Below, one piece after another: positions 34,443-42,931 of a stretch of DNA of 64,000 nt. Within the stretch, counting starts at the first letter, position 1. Every line of letters starts with the position of its first letter. A program made the translations under genes and the position numbers. Location of the stretch: NCBI GenBank assembly GCA_019636285.1, contig JAHBXV010000023.1, positions 1 to 64,000 of the forward strand, written 5' to 3'. This DNA is from Planctomycetaceae bacterium. Its GTDB lineage: Bacteria > Planctomycetota > Planctomycetia > Planctomycetales > Planctomycetaceae. A model generated the notes under the pieces. It had not been told where the DNA came from, searched no databases, and saw nothing but the letters and a program-made list of their open reading frames with translations.

Positions 34443-35759
34443 ATGTTCACGGCCCCTTCGCCAGCCCTGTGCTTTGCCCAGTCGCGCCAAGCTTCCTCCT
34501 ATCGCCCTGACGACAAGTTCGCCCAGAGGCAGCGTCCAGGGATCCGGCATCTGTCCGCCGGACTCCTGGTTGTCATGGCCGGCTTTGTCGGGATCACGAC
34601 TGGGCCCGCGATTGCTGGCGTGGGGACGGATGAGCGGATCGGCCAATCGGGCGTTTACTACGTCGACCCCGAATTGCACGCCCCCACGCGCCGCATGGTG
34701 TGGCAGGATTTCATCAATAACGATGTGTGGGTCTGCCAGATCGATACGCAGACCGGGAGGTTGATTCCAGCCAACGGCAAAGGTCTGCGGGCTCCCGTGA
34801 AGACTATTCCAATCTTCACGGGAGCGACCAACTCAGGTTCGTTCAACGGACCGGAACTGGGTTTCTCGGCCCAGGGGCTGTTTACCTTCTACACAATTCG
34901 CGATGCGAACGGCGTCAATCAGACGGCGCGCTTCGGTCCGCTGGATCGCGGCACTGCCAGCTATCGCCAGATTTCCGCAGATCCTCGCTATGGCCGCAGT
35001 GGGGCAATCCCAACCCAACTGGGCAATCTTCCGAACGCCGCCATCCTGAACATCTATCTCGACCGCTTTCGGGGTCGTACAGGCTGGAGCTACGAGAACA
35101 CCCCGGAGATCAAGAATGCGATCCCCACCGGCGACATTTCGCTCAAAGGGCCCCGCTGGATTCCCGGCGAATTCGCGATTTCCACGAACGTCAAGACCGA
35201 GAGCCGTACGAAACAGGCCGCCATCTATGACATTCAGTCCGACACACTGACCACGATCACGAATGACAGCGGTCACAAGACCGAAGTTTTTGTCTTCAAT
35301 TGTCCGGAAACGGGAACCCGTGCTGCCATGTGTCTGGTCGGAAACGGCCAACGGGAACTCGCCGTGTACAAGGAAGCATCGCCGTTCTGGCAGAAAATCG
35401 CGTCGATTCCGGTTCCCAATTTCATTGTTGGCGGAGGCCGCCTGTCGACCGCGCGAATCTTTCTTCCGGAGCCGTTCGTCTTCCAGGGCAAGTCGTACTT
35501 CGTTTTCGTTGTCGGCAGAGTCAACGTGGACAGCCTCACTGTCGACGGACCCTCGCAGGTTTTCGTCGCTCAACTGGGCCGCCCAGAAGCCGTGCAGGTT
35601 GGTTCCTCATTTCCCGCAGGACGGATCGATCCGGAAGTTCTGGTTCTGCCAGATCGCGTCTATCTCTACTACTACACCGTAGTTCCGCCGCCGCCGGAGA
35701 CGCCACCGAACCTCGAACCGGAACTGCACGTGGTCAAGGATTTTCTTCCTTTGCCGTAG
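34443..35759 (+). CDS. Secreted protein B of a two-copy family, unknown function
   Basis: A 438-residue homologue of the protein at 31975-33285, with the same layout. A long polar leader (~38 residues) precedes the export segment (SAGLLVVMAGFVGITTGPAIA), then GVGTDERIGQSGVYYVDPEL. Strongly conserved blocks shared with A are QTGRLIPANGKG, GSFNGPELGFS, YTIRDANGVNQTARFGPLDRG, HKTEVFVFNCPETGTRAAM and LPEPFVFQGKSYF. B differs near the C-terminus by a Pro-rich insertion (VVPPPPETPPNLEPEL). GAGG at 34430-34433 lies 9 bases before ATG 34443; the upstream TTG at 34419 is not needed. The leaders differ more than the bodies, suggesting an old duplication. Function unknown. Confidence 0.8.
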   Translation: MFTAPSPALCFAQSRQASSYRPDDKFAQRQRPGIRHLSAGLLVVMAGFVGITTGPAIAGVGTDERIGQSGVYYVDPELHAPTRRMVWQDFINNDVWVCQIDTQTGRLIPANGKGLRAPVKTIPIFTGATNSGSFNGPELGFSAQGLFTFYTIRDANGVNQTARFGPLDRGTASYRQISADPRYGRSGAIPTQLGNLPNAAILNIYLDRFRGRTGWSYENTPEIKNAIPTGDISLKGPRWIPGEFAISTNVKTESRTKQAAIYDIQSDTLTTITNDSGHKTEVFVFNCPETGTRAAMCLVGNGQRELAVYKEASPFWQKIASIPVPNFIVGGGRLSTARIFLPEPFVFQGKSYFVFVVGRVNVDSLTVDGPSQVFVAQLGRPEAVQVGSSFPAGRIDPEVLVLPDRVYLYYYTVVPPPPETPPNLEPELHVVKDFLPLP

Positions 35760-35871
35760 ACCGGACACCTCGCGCGACGCGTGATCGATCGGGATTGCCT
35801 CGCGTCCCTTTTCGTCCGGTCGTCCAGCGCCTATTCTCGCACCTCCGAATCTCTTTCGAGGCGAGAATTTC

Positions 35872-36738
35872 ATGACGGCAACGGTTCTGGACGGTAAAGC
35901 AATCGCGGCGAAGGTCCGTGAGGAAGTGGCCCGCGAAGTGGCCGAGTTTCGCGCCAGTTCGGGCAAGATTCCCAAACTCGTCGTGATCCTGGTCGGCGAT
36001 GACCCGGCCAGCGCGGTCTACGTCAAAAACAAGCAACTGGCCTGCGGGAAAGCCGGGATCGACAGCGAACTGGTGAAGCTTCCGGCGACCACCAGTCAGC
36101 AGGAACTGCTCGACCAGATTGCCGCCCAGAATGCCGACCCCGCGACGAACGGCATCCTGGTTCAACTCCCGCTCCCGGCCAGCATCGATGCCAAGACGGT
36201 CCTCGATGCCATTCACCCGCTGAAAGATGTCGATGCCTTTCATCCCGAGAACGTCGGGTTGATGGTGCAGGAACGACCGCGATTTCTTCCCTGCACTCCG
36301 CACGGCGTTCTCGTGTTGTTGCATTCCGCCGGTATTCAAACATCGGGCCAACACGCCGTGGTGATTGGCCGCAGCGAAATTGTCGGCAAACCGATGGCCG
36401 CGCTCCTTGTGCAGAAGTCAGTCGATGCGACCGTGACGATCTGCCATAGCCGGACGCGAAATCTCGCCGAGATTTGCCGCACGGCCGACATTCTGATCGC
36501 CGCGATGGGAAAGCCGGAGTTCGTGACCGGCGAGTTCCTGAAACCGGGGGTCGCGGTGATCGACGTCGGAACGAATCGCGTGGGGGATAAACTTGTGGGC
36601 GATGTCCGCTTCGCCGACGCCTTACCAGTGGCCTCGTTCATCACGCCGGTGCCGGGAGGCGTCGGGCCCATGACGATCGCGATGCTGCTCAAGAGCACCG
36701 TTCAGGCTGCCCGCCTGCAAGCTGCGGCGGGCCATTGA
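35872..36738 (+). CDS. folD: Bifunctional methylenetetrahydrofolate dehydrogenase/cyclohydrolase
   Basis: FolD interconverts 5,10-methylene-, 5,10-methenyl- and 10-formyl-tetrahydrofolate using NADP+. It is 288 residues, the normal size. The substrate-binding motif YVKNKQLACGKAGI (with the catalytic Lys), QLPLPASID, PCTPHG, the nucleotide-binding VVIGRSEIVGKPMA and the C-terminal PVPGGVGPMTIAML are all present. It converges on lptB with only 10 bases between stops. Together with MetF at 16 kb it serves the one-carbon pathway. Confidence 0.96.
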   Translation: MTATVLDGKAIAAKVREEVAREVAEFRASSGKIPKLVVILVGDDPASAVYVKNKQLACGKAGIDSELVKLPATTSQQELLDQIAAQNADPATNGILVQLPLPASIDAKTVLDAIHPLKDVDAFHPENVGLMVQERPRFLPCTPHGVLVLLHSAGIQTSGQHAVVIGRSEIVGKPMAALLVQKSVDATVTICHSRTRNLAEICRTADILIAAMGKPEFVTGEFLKPGVAVIDVGTNRVGDKLVGDVRFADALPVASFITPVPGGVGPMTIAMLLKSTVQAARLQAAAGH

Positions 36739-36748
36739 ACGGCCAGAA

Positions 36749-37582
36749 TCAAGCAGCCATCAGCGAGGGACCATCGTCCTCACCGGCTTCGTCGTCCGCG
36801 GCAAACTCGTCTTCGGCATCGTAACGTGCCTGGAACGAGCCCTTGCTTTCGATGATCGAATCGGCATCGAAGCGCTTGCCGAAGTACAACCGCTGGGCTT
36901 CTTCGTTCCGTAGCACGGTTTCCGCGTCGCCGCTGACGAGGATTCTTCCCGCGAAGACCACATAGCTGCGATCGGTGATCGTCAAAGTTTCCCGTTCGCG
37001 GTGGTCGGTCAACAGGATCGAAATCCCGTCGTTTCGCAGCTTGGCGATAATGTCCTGAATGCTGTGAATGGTAACCGGGTCGATCCCGGTGAAGGGCTCG
37101 TCGAGCAGAATGAGCTTTGGCTTCGTGGCCAGGCAACGCGCGATTTCCAGACGCCGACGTTCACCGCCCGAAAGAGTCGACGCGACCTGCCGTCGTTTGT
37201 CGGACAGGCCAAATTCGTCCAGCAGTTCGTCCGTCCAGCGCTTTCGCTCGGCATTCGTCATGGTCTGGTATTCCAGGACCGCCCAGATGTTTTGCTCGAC
37301 CGTCAGCCGGACGAAAATACTCTCGTCCTGCGGCAGATAGCCCATCCCAAGCCGGGCCCGCTTGTACAGCGGCCACTTCGTCACTTCCTGTCCGCAGAAC
37401 GTCACGCGACCGGCCGTGGGAGTCACCAGTCCGCACGTCATGCGGAAGCTGGTACTTTTCCCGGCCCCGTTGGGCCCCAGGAGGCCGACGATTTCGCCCG
37501 GTTCGACATGAAAGCTGACGCCGTCGACCGCCCGCTTCTGCGGGTACTGCTTGATGAGGCCCTGGCATTCCAGAAGAGGCAT
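36749..37582 (-). CDS. lptB: LPS-export-type ABC transporter ATP-binding protein
   Basis: A 277-residue ABC ATPase of the LptB type, which powers lipopolysaccharide extraction with LptFG. Walker A (GPNGAGKST), Q-loop (YLPQDESIF), signature (LSGGERRRLEIAR), Walker B (LILLDEPFTGIDP) and the H-loop region (LTDHRERETL) are intact. KRAVDGVSFHVEPGEIVGLLG and YKRARLGMGYLPQ match LptB. About 35 extra residues at the C-terminus (after FGKRFDADS) form an acidic, low-complexity tail absent from standard LptB. It follows the signal peptidase gene by 58 bases. LptF/G/C/A are not in the window. Confidence 0.88.
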   Translation of the reverse strand: MPLLECQGLIKQYPQKRAVDGVSFHVEPGEIVGLLGPNGAGKSTSFRMTCGLVTPTAGRVTFCGQEVTKWPLYKRARLGMGYLPQDESIFVRLTVEQNIWAVLEYQTMTNAERKRWTDELLDEFGLSDKRRQVASTLSGGERRRLEIARCLATKPKLILLDEPFTGIDPVTIHSIQDIIAKLRNDGISILLTDHRERETLTITDRSYVVFAGRILVSGDAETVLRNEEAQRLYFGKRFDADSIIESKGSFQARYDAEDEFAADDEAGEDDGPSLMAA

Positions 37583-37640
37583 GGCGATCTTCCTTGATCG
37601 TATGGTCGGCGGGACTTCCCATTTCCAGCCGGGGCGTTTG

Positions 37641-39512
37641 TCAGCGAATCCGCTGCCAGCGCCAGAACTGCGGATAGAACGGAATCCGCGTGTGCGGATA
37701 GTTCTCGACGTACTGGCGATCCCGTTCCTGCATCGAATGATTCATGAGGGCCGGAACCGGCGCGTACCCCTTGCCATCGTTCAAGAACGGGATGCCATGC
37801 GGCCAGTAGATGCAGAAGGCTTTCCCCAGCATGGCGCTCCGGGGAACCGCGTGTCGATGAATCGCCTGCCGCTCGTTCGGCCACAAGCGGCTATCCTGAC
37901 TGCGCGGGCTGTTGTCGCCCAGCACGAAGAACTCATCGCTCGCCAGCCGCTCGAACGTCGCGACGTGATGCCGGGACTGATAGACCTCGCCGTACCGCTC
38001 GGGCTCGGAAAGCAGCCGCGAAAGGAGCGACATTTCGCTGGCCGGGACTTCAAACAAATGCCCGCTGTTTCGATCGGCCAGGTTGCTGGTTTGTTCGGCC
38101 CGATAGTAAATGTCTCGTTGCAGCAGTAAATCCCCGATCACGACCGCGAGATCGGTCGCGCCGATTCCCGCCGGTGCCAGGTCTTCCGATTGCGGCCGCG
38201 GATTGGGCGGCGCCTCGTACAAGGCCCCATCCCCGAAGTCGATCAGCGTGTCATTCAGCCACACGCACAATCGATCGTCCACGTTGGCAAAGCAGACATC
38301 AAAGCGACCGGTTCCCTTGAGGCCGGTGGTTGCCTCTCCCAAGAGAATGTTGTCCGCCGGGACCGAGCCATCACCCGGTTGCAGTTCGTCCGTCCGATAA
38401 AGCCGGGCCTGTCCCGTCGAGGGTTGAAATCGGCAACGGTACGTGCGAACCCCTTCCACGAGTTCCAGGACAAGCTCGCTCGACTCGGACGGAGCTTCCG
38501 TGATCTCGATGGTGGCGGTCATCGTCAGATCACCGACCCAGAAACAGTCGTCGATCATGCGACCATGTTCGCGAGGCTCGGTCTCGAACATGTTGTAACC
38601 GCAGAAATCGCTGATGAGTTCGGGCTTGGCCAGGTTGCTCACGTCGCCGTGAACCTCGAGTGTCGACCAGACCGTCGGCGACGGCACGAGATGCTGATAC
38701 CGCAGCCACCGCGTTTCAGGCGACTTCGCCAGCTTCATTCGCCGCGAATCGGCATCGCGGCTCCATCCGCTCTCGTTGACTCGCCAGTCTCTCTGTCCCT
38801 GGGCCGACGTCTCGGCCGCCATGCCGCGCCAGCGTTCCGGCCAGCCATGCTCCAGGAGGGCTCTCGGCGGATGATGATCGTCGTAGACCAGTTGCTGCAG
38901 CAGCCGCTGCTTATCCGGGTCGTCCTTGCGAAGAATGCGGTAGGGCTCGGAGGGCTCCTGGCGGGCGTAAACATCGCCCTGCTGAATCAGGATTTCTTCG
39001 CCCGGCAGGCCAACCAGCCGCTTGATGTAGTTTCGATCGGGATCCTCGGGATAGCGAAAGACCACCACGTCCCAACGCCGGGGATCGCCAAATTCGTACG
39101 GGAACTTATTGACCAGAATTCGATCGCCGCGAAAGACCGGGTCGTCAAAGACGTCGTTCTGATTGCGGCAGTTCGGACAGATCGACGACTTGACCCGCCG
39201 CTTGAGATACTTGCTGAACTCCGGATCGAGTTCGTCGCTCGCGCCGATCGAATACTCGCACCCGCATTCCGCGCAGACGACCGTCTTGTTGCGTCCCAGC
39301 AGCGTCGGCGCCATCGAGCCTGTCGGAATGACGAACGCCTCGGCGACGAACGCGCGGAACAGAAACGCCAGCACGAACGCGAACGCGATTGATTCGATGG
39401 TGTCCCGAGCCGACTCCCGATGACCAACCTGGGCCGTCGCCACGGACGTTCCCGACGTGGGATCGGCCTTGGCCGGGGTGGTGGGGGGACTCTTTTTGTT
39501 CTTGCCTGCCAT
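37641..39512 (-). CDS. lepB: Type I signal peptidase with zinc-ribbon and large internal insertion
   Basis: Membrane-bound Ser/Lys protease that removes signal peptides, here 623 residues against ~250-330 usually. A disordered N-terminus precedes one membrane span (~41-60). The catalytic Ser66 is in IPTGSMAPTL and the general-base Lys164 in NYIKRLVGLPGE. RGDRILV and FFVLGDNSPRSQDSR (from ~528) complete the conserved boxes. Between the Ser and Lys boxes sits a CxxC...CxxC segment (Cys80/83 and 112/115), a probable zinc ribbon. Between the Lys box and the final box is ~335 residues with beta-rich sequence (VLELVEGVRTYRCRF, VCFANVDDRLCVWLND) resembling a lectin/LamG-type sandwich. The start at ATG 39512 fits; longer frames add only low-complexity sequence. 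Confidence 0.9.
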   Translation of the reverse strand: MAGKNKKSPPTTPAKADPTSGTSVATAQVGHRESARDTIESIAFAFVLAFLFRAFVAEAFVIPTGSMAPTLLGRNKTVVCAECGCEYSIGASDELDPEFSKYLKRRVKSSICPNCRNQNDVFDDPVFRGDRILVNKFPYEFGDPRRWDVVVFRYPEDPDRNYIKRLVGLPGEEILIQQGDVYARQEPSEPYRILRKDDPDKQRLLQQLVYDDHHPPRALLEHGWPERWRGMAAETSAQGQRDWRVNESGWSRDADSRRMKLAKSPETRWLRYQHLVPSPTVWSTLEVHGDVSNLAKPELISDFCGYNMFETEPREHGRMIDDCFWVGDLTMTATIEITEAPSESSELVLELVEGVRTYRCRFQPSTGQARLYRTDELQPGDGSVPADNILLGEATTGLKGTGRFDVCFANVDDRLCVWLNDTLIDFGDGALYEAPPNPRPQSEDLAPAGIGATDLAVVIGDLLLQRDIYYRAEQTSNLADRNSGHLFEVPASEMSLLSRLLSEPERYGEVYQSRHHVATFERLASDEFFVLGDNSPRSQDSRLWPNERQAIHRHAVPRSAMLGKAFCIYWPHGIPFLNDGKGYAPVPALMNHSMQERDRQYVENYPHTRIPFYPQFWRWQRIR

Positions 39513-39783
39513 CAACCGCTCGCTCGTTCCGCAATTCGACCAAACTCGTGCCGATACAGTCTCTACGCATCCTACCCGACGACCCCGAATGCGGAAATCC
39601 GGAAACCGGCCGCATTCATCGGGAACTGCCAGCGCCGCGCGTTCGCCATCGCGACCAGTCACAAAACCGTAAGATACTGCGGTATAAACAGTTAAAAGAC
39701 AGCACCCCGTGCAGGGACGTGCCGCTTGAACCACGCCGTCGCACGAAGGGTTTCAAGTCGCCAGCCAGAACTTCAGACAGACT

Positions 39784-40665
39784 TTACTTGAGGAGCGTCT
39801 GCCGCGTGACCTGGAACGTGTAGCCCTCACCCTCGGAAATAACGGTGAAGAAAGTCCGACGGATCATTTTCGGGTCGCGGTTCTGATAGTCGCGTTCCAA
39901 CTTGGCGAGTTGGCTCTCGGTTTTCGGGGGATAGAAGTGGAACATGACCTCTCCCCCGCGAAGTGGAACCCCTGCCTTGGCGAAGAGCTGCTGGTCGAAC
40001 ACCCGGCGTTCGCCAGCCTGCCAGGTCATATACAGGCGAGTTTCCCCCGCTCCGCTCGCTGCATAACGAACCATGGGCTGAGCGGTCGACATCCCCGATA
40101 CATAAGCCAACCGCTTGTCCGCGAGCAGAACTCCCAGTTCGATCCCGAAGAAGTCGAGTTGCTTCGCATAGTCATTCAGGGTCGACCGATCGTCGAAGCG
40201 GACATACCACCGCTGCTCACGCGGGAGTCCTCCGTCTCCCGGCCCTTCCCCTAGACCACGCCGCCCGGTCCCGGCCGCGCTCCCTTTTTTGCCGCGATTG
40301 AGCATTTGCGTCTCGAACTGCTCGGTCACCTGCTCCGCCGCCAGGTCCGATTGTTCGATCAGCGTTTCCAGGGTCTCGGCGATCTCGGTCTCGGGGGCTT
40401 CAACCTCGGCCAGCGAGGCATCAGCCCGTTCGGGATCTGGAGAATCGAGCCGTAGCGTTTCATCGGGGTTGCCGTCTTCAAATCCCCCGGCGACATCGAG
40501 GATCTCGATCGGCACCGCATTGGGAGCGGGAGGAACGAGATTGATGAACCAGACCGCGCAGACTCCGCCAAACAGCAGAAGTGTTCCCAGAAACAGCGAG
40601 ATCGTCACCGCCACCGACTTGTCGTACGACGTCACACTGAGAACGGGCGCTTTCCGCGTCGACAT
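39784..40665 (-). CDS. Membrane-anchored protein of unknown function
   Basis: A 293-residue protein with an N-terminal cytoplasmic stub, a single membrane span (~21-43, TISLFLGTLLLFGGVCAVWFI) and a periplasmic remainder. The region ~60-125 is acidic and helical; a Gly-rich linker follows (RGKKGSAAGTGRRGLGEGPG). A C-terminal domain (~150-293) contains YVRFDDRSTLNDYAKQLDFFGIELG and ends FTVISEGEGYTFQVTRQTLLK. The layout recalls TonB-like or Tol/Exb-associated proteins, but no ExbB/ExbD gene lies next to it and I cannot assign a family. It may share the signal peptidase neighbourhood only by chance. Confidence 0.7.
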   Translation of the reverse strand: MSTRKAPVLSVTSYDKSVAVTISLFLGTLLLFGGVCAVWFINLVPPAPNAVPIEILDVAGGFEDGNPDETLRLDSPDPERADASLAEVEAPETEIAETLETLIEQSDLAAEQVTEQFETQMLNRGKKGSAAGTGRRGLGEGPGDGGLPREQRWYVRFDDRSTLNDYAKQLDFFGIELGVLLADKRLAYVSGMSTAQPMVRYAASGAGETRLYMTWQAGERRVFDQQLFAKAGVPLRGGEVMFHFYPPKTESQLAKLERDYQNRDPKMIRRTFFTVISEGEGYTFQVTRQTLLK

Positions 40666-40812
40666 CGTGGCCAGACCTTTACGTCAATCTTCCCCGCTCG
40701 ACTCCCAGGGCCTTTTCACGCTGGACTGACTTTGCTTCCAGGTCGAGTGACGAACGAAAAAGACTGAAAACGGCCTTCTCTTCCTCGCCTCTCGCCTCTC
40801 GACTCGACCGCC

Positions 40813-41733
40813 CTACTCCGCCTTCATCGCCTTCTGCTTGGCTTCCCACTTGGCGATCCATTTCACGGGATCGTCGTTAAAGGCCGCCTGACAGCCCGTG
40901 CAGCAGACGTAGTACGACTTCCCCTGGTACGAAACCGTAATGGTTCCCAATCCCTGTGAAATGATGCACGTCCGGTCGCCATAGTCCGAATCGCTGAGAG
41001 CGAAGGACGTCCCTTCCCGTTGCGTATTGACCGTGTCGTACCGTAAAAACTCCCCACCGCCTCGCTTGCGATCAACTTCCAGCAGATACCGATTGTTGTT
41101 CTGTTGCGCCAGGGCGATTCGCCACAATTCTCCGTCGGCCGGTTCCGACTGCGTTAACTCCAGCCGATACGTGCGCTGCAGTTTCTTATCGTCCCCGGCT
41201 TCGTCACGAACGGGTTCGGTGTACGTGCCGCGCAACTCGCGCCGGTTTCCATCCAGGTCCGTCGCCGTCATCACGAACTGCTGCGTGGCCACGTCAAACG
41301 TCAGTCGCCCGTCCTTCAGGTAAACGCCCTTGGGCGACGTAATCGCCAGCGCCGGGTGCTCGGGGTCGCTTTGAAGATCCCAGACCCACTCTGGAGCTTC
41401 GACAAATGCCCGGCGAGCCACGCCATTCCACTGCCCAAGCAGAACTTGCAGAGGCCGTAGCGCCTCCATCACCGAATCAACAGCCGGTTCCCCTCCCGTG
41501 CTGGCTGTCGCCGTCGGCTGGCCACTCCCAATTCCAAGGTTGAGCGGTCGAATCGCTCGCTTGGGCGTCGCAGTCTGCTCGACCGGGTCGGCAGGTTCGA
41601 CGGCTGTCGAACTGCCGACGGAAACCGGAGTGTCGGCCGCCGCGGTTTTTGACGCAGGTTGAGGAACAGACCCACTGCATCCGAACATCAGGCATGCCAA
41701 CAACGGCACGGCGATTGAGAGAGGTCGCGTCAT
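40813..41733 (-). CDS. Lipoprotein with C-terminal TRASH-like metal-binding motif
   Basis: A 306-residue protein starting at ATG 41733 with a lipoprotein signal (VPLLACLMFGCSG, lipobox Cys). A low-complexity Ala/Thr/Pro linker (~20-75) and a central domain of unknown type (~85-235, QVLLGQWNGVARRAFV) follow. The C-terminal segment has Cys residues spaced C-x20-C-x3-C (DRTCIISQ then VCCTGCQAAFNDDPVKW). That spacing and the FNDDP ending match TRASH/YHS-like metal-binding modules, which bind copper or other soft metals. An envelope metal sensor or carrier role is possible but unproven. A longer frame to 41799 is not needed. Confidence 0.72.
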   Translation of the reverse strand: MTRPLSIAVPLLACLMFGCSGSVPQPASKTAAADTPVSVGSSTAVEPADPVEQTATPKRAIRPLNLGIGSGQPTATASTGGEPAVDSVMEALRPLQVLLGQWNGVARRAFVEAPEWVWDLQSDPEHPALAITSPKGVYLKDGRLTFDVATQQFVMTATDLDGNRRELRGTYTEPVRDEAGDDKKLQRTYRLELTQSEPADGELWRIALAQQNNNRYLLEVDRKRGGGEFLRYDTVNTQREGTSFALSDSDYGDRTCIISQGLGTITVSYQGKSYYVCCTGCQAAFNDDPVKWIAKWEAKQKAMKAE

Positions 41734-41859
41734 TGACTGTGGCTCCGCGGGAAATTCAGCAAGCGGGACTGAGCCCAATCCGTCTCGTCCACTCAGCATA
41801 TCACAGCAGCACTGTGAATCGTGTTCGACGTTTTTGACCGCAGGACTCGCAGAATGGCG

Positions 41860-42636
41860 TCAATCGCCTCGGTCGCTGGTCGCACTCGGTGCTCCCAGAA
41901 ATCTTCCGCCGTCGACCCGCACGATCTCGCCCGTCACAAAATCTGTCCCTTCAAGCAGATACATCGCGGCAGCGACGATATCTCGCGGATCACCCAGCCG
42001 CCCCACAAGCGACTGCCGTGCGATTTCCTGCTGGCCGGCTTCCGAGAGTTCCGGTGGCGGCAAGACCGTTCCGGGGGCAATCGCGTTGACGAGGACCGAT
42101 GGCGCCAGTTCAACGGCGAGCGCCCGCGTGAGCGTGGCGATGCCCCCCTTGGCGCATAGGTAGGGCAAGAAACCCGCATACGGACGGTCAATCGCCCAGT
42201 CCGAAAAGTGCAGAATCTTGCCGCGAATCCCCTCGCAAACTGGCTGCTCCAGCATGGCACGGCCGACGGCAACCGACGTGTACATCGGAGCCATCAGGTT
42301 CGAATCGACCTCGGCTCGCAGCGATTCGGCCGTCACATCTTTCAATGGCGTGCGGGAATAGGTACTGATCAGGTTCAACAAAACGTCGATCGAGCCAAAG
42401 TCGCGTTTGACCGTCTGGACCAGGCCCTCGACCGCAGCCGGATCGCGCAAATCCGCCTGGTACGCGTCTGCATCCACCCCTACTTGGCGACAACTCTCAA
42501 CCGTCTCTTCGATCGGCTCGGCTCGCGAAAACCAGGTCATGGCGATTCGCGAGCCCCGCGCAGCCAACTCGTGAGCCAGAATGGATCCCAAACGACGACC
42601 ACCAGCGATCAAAACTGTCTTGCGCGTCAAATCCAT
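41860..42636 (-). CDS. Short-chain dehydrogenase/reductase (pteridine-reductase-like)
   Basis: A 258-residue classical-type SDR. The nucleotide loop is AGGRRLGSILA (residues 11-21). LLNLIST occupies the N-N-A-G position, and the active site has Ser145 (HFSDW), Tyr159 and Lys163 (YLCAK). The C-terminal APGTVLPP and FVTGEIVRVDGGR are standard. The altered GGRRLG loop, rather than TGxxxGIG, and the overall pattern resemble FolM/pteridine-reductase-like members. The substrate is not certain. ATG 42636 is chosen over the longer frame because MDLTRKTVLIAGG is a normal SDR start. Confidence 0.85.
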   Translation of the reverse strand: MDLTRKTVLIAGGRRLGSILAHELAARGSRIAMTWFSRAEPIEETVESCRQVGVDADAYQADLRDPAAVEGLVQTVKRDFGSIDVLLNLISTYSRTPLKDVTAESLRAEVDSNLMAPMYTSVAVGRAMLEQPVCEGIRGKILHFSDWAIDRPYAGFLPYLCAKGGIATLTRALAVELAPSVLVNAIAPGTVLPPPELSEAGQQEIARQSLVGRLGDPRDIVAAAMYLLEGTDFVTGEIVRVDGGRFLGAPSATSDRGD

Positions 42637-42740
42637 GCCATTTGCCTCAATCGGCAGCTTCGATTCGATGCAAAGGCCCCCGACAGCCCGAACGCAAACC
42701 CGCTGCATCAGCGGCCTTGATGTTCCAATGGTCGGCTCCC

Positions 42741-42769
42741 TTGACCTCGCCGCCCGGCCATCCTATCGT
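42741..42769 (+). promoter_or_regulatory. Candidate promoter of tRNA-Val
   Basis: TTGACC (42741-42746), exactly 17 bases, then TATCGT (42764-42769), ending 33 bases before the tRNA. The -35 match is 5 of 6 and the -10 is 4 of 6 to the sigma-70 consensus. Confidence 0.55.
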
Positions 42770-42802
42770 TTTGCCTGTCCGAAAGGTGCAACCCTTTCGC
42801 CG

Positions 42803-42876
42803 GGACGATTAGCTCAGTTGGTTAGAGCGCCACGTTGACATCGTGGAGGTCACAGGTTCGAGTCCTGTATCGTCCA
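42803..42876 (+). tRNA. tRNA-Val (anticodon GAC)
   Basis: A 74-base tRNA with acceptor arms GGACGAT and ATCGTCC plus discriminator A. The D arm is AGCTCAGTTGGTTAGAGC and the anticodon stem is CCACG/CGTGG around loop TTGACAT (anticodon GAC). The T arm is ACAGG-TTCGAGT-CCTGT. The 3' CCA is not encoded. It lies between the SDR gene and the P-type ATPase gene, with its own promoter and terminator. Confidence 0.96.
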
Positions 42877-42895
42877 ATCCACGCACGGTTTCCTG

Positions 42896-42931
42896 ACAGC
42901 CTCGGCTTTCGCCGGGGCTGTTTTGCTTTAT
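42896..42931 (+). terminator. Intrinsic terminator of tRNA-Val
   Basis: An 11-bp stem (ACAGCCTCGGC / GCCGGGGCTGT, one G-T wobble) with a TTTC loop is followed by TTTTGCTTTAT. It lies 19 bases after the tRNA. It also abuts the end of the oppositely oriented ATPase gene, where the hairpin could limit read-through. Confidence 0.8.

Noticed and set aside
38190-39392. A 400-residue plus-strand frame across the signal peptidase gene
   Set aside because: Antisense shadow of a gene whose catalytic motifs are intact; composition is typical of a high-GC reverse frame.
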